Below, piece after piece: positions 48,096 through 54,880 of a stretch of 54,880 nt of DNA. Position numbers and translations under genes: made by a program. The notes below the pieces were generated by a model that had not been told where the DNA came from, ran no database searches, and saw only the letters and a program-made list of their open reading frames with translations. The stretch covers positions 1 through 54,880 of the forward strand of contig BJHF01000040.1 of assembly GCA_014191855.1 (NCBI GenBank), read 5' to 3'. Origin of the DNA: Deltaproteobacteria bacterium (GTDB lineage Bacteria > Myxococcota_A > UBA796 > SXON01). Every line of letters begins with the position of its first letter. Positions within the stretch are counted from its first letter, which is position 1.

Positions 48096-49460
48096 TCAGT
48101 TCGTGGCGAGCGCGGGCTGCAGCTCGTCGATCCACGCCCCATAGCCGAACGCGGTGCCCAGACCCGCGGCGAAGGAGGAGGTGAGCACTCCGTCGGCCCC
48201 CACGCGATCGATGACGCCAGCGCTGCTCCAGATGGCGAGACTCTCGCCCGTCGAGAGTCGAATCGCGTCTCCGAGGCCGATCACGTCGTACGCCTCGGGG
48301 GATGTGTACTCCCAAACTTGCTCGGCGTGGCCTGGATCGCCGCTGAGCGTGTACTCCACGAGGCGGGAGGGCAGATCCGTGGAATCCTGGTTGTCGTGGA
48401 TCAGCAGGCCTCCTGGCAGGACGGTGAAGTTGTGTTGACCGTCCGGCTTGCTGCCGACGGTCAGCGGGTAGTCCGACCGCATGCCGAACACCCGCTTCAG
48501 CACCGTGCCTCTGTCGGGATCGAGCTGAAGGAGCTGGTTTGCGTTTCGGAGGCCGATCCAGAGCGTGCCGGTGGGCTCATCGAATTGAAGGGCGTTGGCG
48601 TGCACAAAATCGTGTTGAGGGGCGAAGTCTGCATAGTCGTAGGCATCCCACGCGTTCCAGAGGATTCGCTGCGTCCCATCGGCGCTTCGGACCACGACCG
48701 TATCGCCGTGAACGGGCTCACCATCCACATCGCGGGACTCGTCCGAGAGCCAGGCCAGCTCACCGCTCGGAAGCTCCAGAAAGTCGTGGTGGTGCACGGA
48801 CGTTTCGATCGTCGCCAGCAAGGTTCCATCCCACGCCACCTGCAGGATGGCGAAGTCGTCCAGCGACTCCGCGTCAAGGGAACGGGCGACATTCATGTAG
48901 ACCGACCGCCCGTCGCGGCTGGGTACGATGCGTGTTGTCAGCCGGCCGTCGTAGGGGTTTGGATACCACCAAACAATCTGGCCGTCCGCATCGACGAACA
49001 CGCCCCAGTTGGTGGTGCCGATCAAGCCCAAGCCAAGCAAGCCAGGGTCGTTCGTGACCGCATCGGCCACGACAAGCAACTCAGGAAGCGAGGGTGGGGC
49101 GGCGCCGGTCGTGGCCTCGATGGGTGCACTCACGGTTTCCTCGCCCTCCTCGCTCCCTCCGACGCGGAGCAAGTAAGTCGCCGATGACCGCATACCGACG
49201 ACGACCGCTTCCCACTGGCCTTCCTCGCCCGGGCTAGCCGCGATGCGGCGCCAGGTGGCGCCGTCGGCGGAGAACTCAATGAAGCCGTCGGCAAGCGTTG
49301 AGTCCCAGTCGACGGTTGCGACGGTGGGGATGACTTCGGACCAATGGATGTTGAGGTCCGGGACGTCGGCGGTCCGTCCGCTTTCTTGGGTTTCGGAGGT
49401 GCAAGCGCCGATACCCAAGAGGAGCAGGCGCGCCGGAACAGGGAGAATGGTGCGAGTCAC
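48096..49460 (-). CDS. Arylsulfotransferase-like lipoprotein
   Basis: A 454-aa protein. GTG 49460 opens a signal peptide with lipobox LLGIGAC; longer in-frame starts do not. An N-terminal fibronectin-III-like module (about 30-130) is followed by a beta-propeller with the arylsulfotransferase-family motifs: SVHHHDFLELPSGELAWL, HDFVHANALQFDEPTGTLWIG and QHNFTVLPGGLLIHDN, in which His residues line the active site. Bacterial relatives transfer sulfate between phenols or may only be structural. TACATT lies 5 nt upstream of the start. No sulfatase gene is next to it. Confidence 0.85.
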   Translation of the reverse strand: MTRTILPVPARLLLLGIGACTSETQESGRTADVPDLNIHWSEVIPTVATVDWDSTLADGFIEFSADGATWRRIAASPGEEGQWEAVVVGMRSSATYLLRVGGSEEGEETVSAPIEATTGAAPPSLPELLVVADAVTNDPGLLGLGLIGTTNWGVFVDADGQIVWWYPNPYDGRLTTRIVPSRDGRSVYMNVARSLDAESLDDFAILQVAWDGTLLATIETSVHHHDFLELPSGELAWLSDESRDVDGEPVHGDTVVVRSADGTQRILWNAWDAYDYADFAPQHDFVHANALQFDEPTGTLWIGLRNANQLLQLDPDRGTVLKRVFGMRSDYPLTVGSKPDGQHNFTVLPGGLLIHDNQDSTDLPSRLVEYTLSGDPGHAEQVWEYTSPEAYDVIGLGDAIRLSTGESLAIWSSAGVIDRVGADGVLTSSFAAGLGTAFGYGAWIDELQPALATN

Positions 49461-49465
49461 ACGGC

Positions 49466-49471
49466 AATGTA
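49466..49471 (-). promoter_or_regulatory. -10-like hexamer TACATT before the arylsulfotransferase-like gene
   Basis: On the minus strand TACATT ends 5 nt before GTG 49460. It supports this start over longer in-frame ones. Confidence 0.45.
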
Positions 49472-49591
49472 CCCGACGCGAGCGCGAGTTGCTGCGAGAG
49501 TGCTGGGAACGTCGCCCTTTGCCGGAGTTCCCGGCGGGCGTTGCCGTTACGTTCACGAAGGGCGCGGGTGCCGCGCAGGATACAGCGCCCC

Positions 49592-50437
49592 ATGCCCGTT
49601 CTCGCGTCGATAATCGCCACCCTCACCCTCACCCCCGCCCTCGCGGAGACCCACACCCCCACCACGATGGTGCCGAACCCCGCTACCGGCGCGAAGTGGG
49701 CCGTGTACGCTACCTTCCCCTCCGGCGCCGGTCCATTCCCCGCGGTGGTGTTCGTACCCGGAGGCCAGCAGCACGCTTTTGAGAACACGCTCAGCGCCGA
49801 GGGCGAGCGCAAGTTCAACCGCGCCGGCATCGCGGTGGTCCGGTACGATGCGGAGGGGCGCGGCCAGTCTGAAGGGCAGGACGACCACAGCGGCCCGGTT
49901 CAGCAAGCGGGGTTGCGCGCGATGATCGACTGGGCCGTCGCCCAGGACAAGATCGCCGATGACCAGGTCGGCGTGGTCACCTACAGCGCGGGGCTGATGC
50001 TCGCGGCGCCCGCGCTCGTCACCGGCCCGCACAAGGCGAAGTTCCTCTTTGACTGGGAGGGGCCACCTTCGAAGGACTTCCTCCGCGGCTGCTGGCCCGG
50101 CGGCGATGGCGTCGCGTTCCGCCACCCCTGCGTGGACCCTGCCTACTGGGCAGAGCGAGATGCGCTGATCGCGCTTCCCAAGCTGACCATTCCCTATTGG
50201 CGCATGCAGGCGAGCGTGGACCACCACGGCGGCACCAGCCACGGTCACGTGTCGAGCGCCGTGGAGGCGGCGGCGTCGGGCGTGGCTCCCTGGGTTCGGT
50301 TGAACGACCTCCCGCCCACCACGACGGGGTACGACACCGCCACCTTTGAGGGCGGCCTCCTGCCCCGAATGAAGGAAGGTGAGCGGGACAGCTACATCAC
50401 GGAGAAGGTGAAGCAGCTTTTTGCGTTGACGAACTGA
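49592..50437 (+). CDS. Secreted alpha/beta-hydrolase
   Basis: A 281-aa protein with a signal peptide (cleavage after Ala-Leu-Ala near residue 19). It has the dienelactone-hydrolase/prolyl-oligopeptidase-like features: an FVPGG oxyanion loop, RYDAEGRGQSEG and the nucleophile elbow T-Y-S-A-G, with Ser as nucleophile. The last conserved His lies in DHHGGTSHGH. Substrate unknown. TACAGC ends 5 nt before the ATG. Its last 41 nt overlap the convergent propeller gene, so the two transcripts would be complementary there. Confidence 0.85.
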   Translation: MPVLASIIATLTLTPALAETHTPTTMVPNPATGAKWAVYATFPSGAGPFPAVVFVPGGQQHAFENTLSAEGERKFNRAGIAVVRYDAEGRGQSEGQDDHSGPVQQAGLRAMIDWAVAQDKIADDQVGVVTYSAGLMLAAPALVTGPHKAKFLFDWEGPPSKDFLRGCWPGGDGVAFRHPCVDPAYWAERDALIALPKLTIPYWRMQASVDHHGGTSHGHVSSAVEAAASGVAPWVRLNDLPPTTTGYDTATFEGGLLPRMKEGERDSYITEKVKQLFALTN

Positions 50438-52790
50438 CTCGGCGCCGGCGCGCATTCCTTCGACGGAGTGCGGCCGCCACGAGGCCGAGACCGATTCCGT
50501 TCGCCCCCGCCCCCGACGCGGGAGAACAAGCGCACTCGGGCTCCCTCGGCGTTGGCGCTGCCTTGTCGGGCGTCGGCATCGCTTCACCTGCCAGCGTCGC
50601 CTCCAGCGCGTCCAGCACGACCGATCCATCCGCGACAAGCACCAGGTCGTGCCATCGGTCCCCATCGAGCGCGGCCGTCTCGCCCGCTGCGAGTGGTCCA
50701 ACGAGGGCCGCGCCGTCGTACACCACCAAGCTACCCTCGCCTGTGCCCACCCACCTCAGCTCGTGTCCGCGAGTTGTGAAGGTGATCTGGTCGCCATCGA
50801 CCATCGCATACGCGCCTCCGCCTCCGAAGTCCGGTGCGCTGGTGCGAACGCACTCGCTGCCGGTGGCACCCATACACACCACATCGTCAGTCCCGCTCTC
50901 GGCGCGGTCGAGAACGGGGAGCGTGTGCCACGAATGGCCCGCGTCGGCACTCCAAAACACGCCGTCGAGCGCGGCTACGAGGAGCGACTGATCTTCGGCA
51001 AAGCGCGGTAACGGGTGAATGGCCTGAACGGACACGAAGCTCGCCCCCGTCCCCGCCCAAGTGAGTCCGCCGTCCGCGGAAGCCCAAAGCTCGCCCGACG
51101 CGTCAGCCAGGAACAGGGTGCCGTCGTCGGTGGCGACCAGGTGCGACGCCCACGGCAGCATGGTCCTGGCCGAGGAAAATGATGCGCCGCCATCACTTGA
51201 AACAAACACTCCGTCGGTCGAGGCTACTACCAGCGTATCGACGGACGAATTCCGACCAACGGCGACGGACGTCATCCCAACGACGCCAGTCTCCAGGTTG
51301 GTCCACGTGAGGCCGTCGTCGCTTGAGAGCACGGCGGTCGTCCCGTTGTCTGCGACGCCGACCACCACCGGCTCTGCGTCCAACGTCGCCGCGACAAGCG
51401 TCGTCGGTGCTTCGAAGTTCAGGGGTGACCGATCCACCCAGTCGCCGCCCGACTCCCGATGAACGAGCACGCGCCCGTCGTCGGTGGCGCCCAGGGCCCA
51501 CAGCGCGTTCGACGCCGAGATGATCCCGTCGAGTATCGGGACGTCCAGTCCCGCATCCTCAAATTGCGCCCCTCCATCGGAGCTTCCGTCGAGGCGAAGG
51601 TCGCCGAGCCACGCGATCTCGTCGCCGGCCAGGGTGGCGATGCCCCGTCCGTACAGTGAGCTACCGAGGAGGCCCGTCGCGCTGCCCGTCCACGCCGCTC
51701 CCCGTTGCTCGCCGACGGCGAGTCCCCCGCCGTACGTTGTCGCGAAGATACGACCGTCCTCGCGCCAAGAGTTCCGAACCGTGATCCCGCGGGTGAACGT
51801 GCCAAGCAGCCGGGACGCAGCCCACTCCCCTCCCGCCCATTGCGTGGATGCCACGCCACGCCACCCGGCTACCGCCCAACCCGTCGTTCCCAGGATGGCC
51901 GATGTGTACGCCAAGGCGGGATCCGCAAGGGATCCGGGTTCGTCACCGAAGCGAACGTCGTCTGCAAAGGGACGATGTTCGGTCCATGTCGCGCACCCAT
52001 CCGTGGAAAGGTACGCGTTCTGACCGGTGAGTGCGACGAGCCTCGTCGCGTCGCCATCGAGTCGCACCACGTGGCCCCCCTCGTCCAGCTCCGGGTCGGA
52101 TTGCGGCAGTACGGCACAGGTGGTCCACGCGTCTGCCTCCCAGCGCGCGACGCCCTCCGTGCCGCCGACGAACAGCCGACCTCCGCTCCAAGCCACCGCG
52201 TCCGAATCGAACGGCGCCGGCCCGGTGACCGAGCCGTCGCCGAGCCAGACAGCGCGATCCGACCCCACAATTGCCGCGAGCACCGCCCCGTCGGAGGTGC
52301 TCAGCGCCAACGCGACGGCGCGCTCTGGTAGCGCCCAGGTCCACGGACCACTCAGGTCATTCGATGTCGCGACGCCATCCGTCGTCGCGATCGCGAAGGC
52401 CTCGCCCGCGGAGTCTGTGGGGCCGAGGTATTCGCCCGCGGGCCCGGCCCAGACAGTCCAGACGGCCCCATCGTAGATCCAGCCATCGCCAGCCGCTGAA
52501 AGCAACACCAGACCTGCGGCGCCGGGTAGGAGTCCGACCAGATTTCGCCATTCGAGGTCCGCGATGGGCGGCTGTGGCACCAGCGGTGAAAAGTGGGCGC
52601 CCGAGTCTTCCGATACCAGGATCGCCGCGGTGTCCCGAGTTCCGCTGCCATCGACCACAACCAGCGCCCACAGGCGGTCGGCGTCCGCGGAATCCGCGGC
52701 CAGGGAGACGACCAAGTCGTGCGACAAGTGAGCGTGCGCGGGAGCGGTGGCGACGAGAAGGAGGGGAAGCACCTGCGCCTCAAGCGCCAT
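50397..52790 (-). CDS. Exported beta-propeller (BNR/YCF48-like) protein with a MYXO-CTERM-like tail
   Basis: A 797-aa protein. ATG 52790 opens a signal peptide (cleaved after Ala-His-Ala); other in-frame starts do not. About ten to twelve BNR-type blades follow, with repeated S-x-D-x-G-x-T/S-W boxes (SEDSGAHFS, STDGCATWT, SSDDGLTWT, SSDGGASFS, SADGGLTWA, SADAGHSW). The C-terminus has CACSPASGAGANG, then a hydrophobic helix GLGLVAAAL and RRRNARRRR, as in MYXO-CTERM sorting signals, although 13 extra residues follow the Arg cluster. The protein is expected to be anchored at the outer surface. It resembles sialidase-type photosynthesis-assembly or VPS10 propellers, without catalytic residues that I can assign. 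Confidence 0.88.
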   Translation of the reverse strand: MALEAQVLPLLLVATAPAHAHLSHDLVVSLAADSADADRLWALVVVDGSGTRDTAAILVSEDSGAHFSPLVPQPPIADLEWRNLVGLLPGAAGLVLLSAAGDGWIYDGAVWTVWAGPAGEYLGPTDSAGEAFAIATTDGVATSNDLSGPWTWALPERAVALALSTSDGAVLAAIVGSDRAVWLGDGSVTGPAPFDSDAVAWSGGRLFVGGTEGVARWEADAWTTCAVLPQSDPELDEGGHVVRLDGDATRLVALTGQNAYLSTDGCATWTEHRPFADDVRFGDEPGSLADPALAYTSAILGTTGWAVAGWRGVASTQWAGGEWAASRLLGTFTRGITVRNSWREDGRIFATTYGGGLAVGEQRGAAWTGSATGLLGSSLYGRGIATLAGDEIAWLGDLRLDGSSDGGAQFEDAGLDVPILDGIISASNALWALGATDDGRVLVHRESGGDWVDRSPLNFEAPTTLVAATLDAEPVVVGVADNGTTAVLSSDDGLTWTNLETGVVGMTSVAVGRNSSVDTLVVASTDGVFVSSDGGASFSSARTMLPWASHLVATDDGTLFLADASGELWASADGGLTWAGTGASFVSVQAIHPLPRFAEDQSLLVAALDGVFWSADAGHSWHTLPVLDRAESGTDDVVCMGATGSECVRTSAPDFGGGGAYAMVDGDQITFTTRGHELRWVGTGEGSLVVYDGAALVGPLAAGETAALDGDRWHDLVLVADGSVVLDALEATLAGEAMPTPDKAAPTPREPECACSPASGAGANGIGLGLVAAALRRRNARRRRVSSSTQKAASPSP

Positions 52791-52872
52791 CGGAGTTTGG
52801 GGAGCGTCGTAGGTCGTGGCACGTCGGTGGCACGCGGCAGAATAGCGGCTCCGCCAGTGGCTCCGCCAGACT

Positions 52873-54879
52873 TCACCCTCCCCCCACCCCCACAAACGCC
52901 AAATCCCCCCGGTCATAGCTCCCGAGTACGACACCCCGATCCCCGTCGGCGCCGCGTACCACCAGCCCCGGAAAACCCCACGGCGCGGTGCCGGTGGCGA
53001 AGCTGCCCGTTTCGACGCCATCCGCGTCGAGGGTCAGCACCGCCGCCGGATCGGCCGACCACGCCAACAACCCGCCTTCACCCTCGTCGGCGAGCACCTG
53101 CACGTCGGCTTCGAGAAGCAGGACGCTCTCCAGGGTGGTCGGGTCAAACGCCCAGGGGCCCGACCACGCCCGCGCGCCTTCGTCGGACAAGACAAGGGTG
53201 TCCATCGCGTGGCCCCGAATCACGAAGTGCACCGCTCGTGAGTCGGCTTCCCCGGATGTGATCGCGCCGCTGTCCGGATTCAGCCTGCGTAATGCACCGT
53301 CGCTATTGCGGAGCGCCACGAGGCCGCCGCCCGCGACGAGCAGCTCCGCGCGGCCGGGGGTGTCCCCGTCGACGGTGGCCTCAAACAGCGCCCACGTGTT
53401 CAGCACGGCGCCGGACTCGGCGTCGATCGCCGCGACCTCCCCGGTGCCGCCGTTGTTGACGTACAACCAGCCACGCTCGGGGTCGGCGGCAAGGTCGGAG
53501 AGCGTGAGCGTGGGGTTGGGACCGAGGCCGGAGTCGAACGTACGGAGCACCGCGAGCGTGTCCGGATCGAGCTCGGCGAGGGTGCCTTCCAGCTCGTCGA
53601 GCACGTAGAGGCGGCCATCCAGCCAGGTCGGAGACACCGGCCACACGAGCAGGTCGCTCGCGAGGAGTAGTTCGCCCGTTTCCAGGTTGGCCCAGCCGAA
53701 GCTGGAGGAGAGGCGCCCGGTGAAGTACACCCTGCGGTCGTCTCGCGGGTCCATGGCCAGCGACTCCACGTGGGCGCCGAGCCGCACCCGATGCTCGACC
53801 TCGCCCGTTTCCGGCCGCCACGCCCACACCTCGCCCGTGCCCTCCGAGTTCATCCACACGAGGCCCGTGACCGGATCCCGCGCCCCGTAGCCGCTGTTCT
53901 TGCCCACCTGCACGGACGTTCGCGCCGGCTCCAGCGCACCGTCGAAGTAGCGCGCCAAACCCCAGTTCTTGTCCTGCCCGCCCATCCGATCGAGGGCCAC
54001 GAACGAGCCGTCCTCGAGCCCGAAGACCGATCGGTTCTCCGCCCCGATCTTGACGGAGCTCCAAGCCCCGTCGTCGCAATTGAGCAGGCTGATCGAGCTG
54101 TCCTGCGTGATCGCGAAGCCGACCCCCGGCACCTCGTCGAACCACGAGAAGCCCGCGGTTGCCCGCGAGTCCGGGTCGATGTTGCAGCGCGTGAGCTCTG
54201 AGAGCGAGCCACCATCGAGCGTGAGCATCGCGTTGGGCGGCTTCGCCGTTGTTTCCCGCACGAGTGCGTTCACGCCGCCGCCTGTCGCGGCGTCGAGGCC
54301 GAGCACCGAACCAGGGACGTTCAGGGTTGTCGGCGCCCTTCCCGCGGCCACGGCCAACAGATCGTCGCCATCCCCCGCCACGACCTCCCCCGCCGCCACC
54401 GCCCCTCCGCCCTCGACCGCCACGAGCGCGTGCACCTCGGACACCGGCACGTCCTCCACCGCGTAGCTCCCGGTGGCCGGATCGAAGCGCCCCAGCGCGG
54501 GCGTTCCCTTGAAGCCCAACCACACCGAGCCATCTTCGTCTGCCGCCACGAAAGGGTGCAATTCCGTCATGTCGGGGACTTCATGAACCGCAACCAACGC
54601 CGCGGCGTCGAGGTCTATCTCCGCGAGGTTGGGCAGCCCGTTGCTGCTGACGAACAGCCGCCGGCCCCGCGGGTCGAGGCCCACCTGGATGGGGACGAGC
54701 AGGTTCGCTTGGCCTGAGGGCAGGAGAGGAATGACGATGTTGGCGAGCGGGGTGACGGGTGCGGCGCTGTCGCTGTCGGTGCCGCTTTCCCCGCCCGTTT
54801 CCTGCTCCGGCACACAGGCGGCGAGGAGGAGGGCGACGAGGGCGATCGGCAGCCCCCCTCCGGCCTGCGGCCACCTCCC
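52873..54879 (-). CDS. Beta-propeller lipoprotein (5' end outside the window)
   Basis: Reading the minus strand from the right edge, the frame is open and codes for a hydrophobic segment ending LVALLLAAC just before VPEQETGG, so a lipobox Cys precedes the apparent GTG start at 54813. The true start therefore lies beyond position 54880. The visible 646 residues after it have a Ser/Asp-rich linker and repeated propeller blades with D-P-x-T/R-G-x-L/V-W-like repeats (LDPRGRRLFVSS, RDPVTGLVWMNS, MDPRDDRRVYFTG, LAADPERGWLYVNN), as in NHL/YVTN-type 40-residue repeats. It probably is a surface lipoprotein; no catalytic motif is seen. It has no MYXO-CTERM tail. It is the next gene upstream of the MYXO-CTERM-like propeller on the same strand, 82 nt apart. 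Confidence 0.85.
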   Translation of the reverse strand, partial: GRWPQAGGGLPIALVALLLAACVPEQETGGESGTDSDSAAPVTPLANIVIPLLPSGQANLLVPIQVGLDPRGRRLFVSSNGLPNLAEIDLDAAALVAVHEVPDMTELHPFVAADEDGSVWLGFKGTPALGRFDPATGSYAVEDVPVSEVHALVAVEGGGAVAAGEVVAGDGDDLLAVAAGRAPTTLNVPGSVLGLDAATGGGVNALVRETTAKPPNAMLTLDGGSLSELTRCNIDPDSRATAGFSWFDEVPGVGFAITQDSSISLLNCDDGAWSSVKIGAENRSVFGLEDGSFVALDRMGGQDKNWGLARYFDGALEPARTSVQVGKNSGYGARDPVTGLVWMNSEGTGEVWAWRPETGEVEHRVRLGAHVESLAMDPRDDRRVYFTGRLSSSFGWANLETGELLLASDLLVWPVSPTWLDGRLYVLDELEGTLAELDPDTLAVLRTFDSGLGPNPTLTLSDLAADPERGWLYVNNGGTGEVAAIDAESGAVLNTWALFEATVDGDTPGRAELLVAGGGLVALRNSDGALRRLNPDSGAITSGEADSRAVHFVIRGHAMDTLVLSDEGARAWSGPWAFDPTTLESVLLLEADVQVLADEGEGGLLAWSADPAAVLTLDADGVETGSFATGTAPWGFPGLVVRGADGDRGVVLGSYDRGDLAFVGVGGG

Positions 54880-54880
54880 C

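Overview
The window is about 55 kb of GC-rich, gene-dense chromosome with no rRNA, insertion sequence, phage gene or CRISPR array. It most resembles a Myxococcota-type (former Deltaproteobacteria) bacterium. The signs are a MYXO-CTERM-like tail (Cys-x-Cys, hydrophobic helix, Arg cluster), several MopE-type Asp/Cys-rich calcium-loop lipoproteins, kinase-like proteins that have lost catalytic residues, a bacterial neutral ceramidase and many large secreted beta-propeller or FG-GAP lipoproteins. The assignment is inferred from gene content only. Many genes are joined by 4-bp stop/start overlaps (ATGA, GTGA). Many first-in-unit genes have a TAnnnT hexamer 5-8 nt before the start codon instead of a Shine-Dalgarno, which suggests widespread leaderless transcription.

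Layout. 1-2 kb: the end of a TolC-like efflux protein and a membrane-anchored pseudokinase. 1.9-7.0 kb: a plus-strand run with an exported protein, an ABC-2 exporter (permease, ATPase, and a second permease fused to a CPBP protease), then a thioredoxin-like [2Fe-2S] ferredoxin overlapping a Pro/Ala-tailed [4Fe-4S] ferredoxin. 7.0-9.2 kb: a MopE/lamin-tail lipoprotein and tRNA-Gly(GCC). 9.3-13.2 kb: a coupled minus-strand envelope-glycan set (GT2, left-handed beta-helix protein, polytopic GT-C-like protein), then an intergenic stretch with DnaA-box-like sequences and hairpins. 13.4-17.7 kb: three lipoproteins. 17.8-20.1 kb: an ATP-grasp enzyme with a GT4. 20.6-23.2 kb: reverse transsulfuration (cystathionine beta-synthase plus a gamma-lyase/synthase-type PLP enzyme). 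23.5-25.4 kb: a GAF/HD-GYP phosphodiesterase.

25.5-29.3 kb: two small envelope proteins, a non-coding repeat cluster, and a pseudokinase-like protein with a long Ala/Glu/Arg helix and a tail anchor. 29.3-35.4 kb: a ceramidase lipoprotein overlapping a deoxynucleoside kinase, an outer-membrane-type lipoprotein, an FAD amine-oxidase/mutase-like protein and a crotonase. 35.4-39.7 kb: a coupled operon of polyprenyl-phosphate GT2, GT-C and Lnt. 39.7-42.5 kb: a large lipoprotein with PKD/cadherin-like repeats and a fibrinogen/intelectin-like domain.

42.6-45.4 kb: a four-gene ECF-sigma operon in which two products carry glycogen-binding (CBM48/AMPK-beta-like) domains. This is the best candidate here for an undescribed system. 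45.5-54.9 kb: a Uma2-type nuclease, three Tad-type pilin/TadG-like genes, an arylsulfotransferase-like lipoprotein, a secreted alpha/beta hydrolase, the MYXO-CTERM-like propeller protein and a second propeller lipoprotein whose start lies beyond the window.
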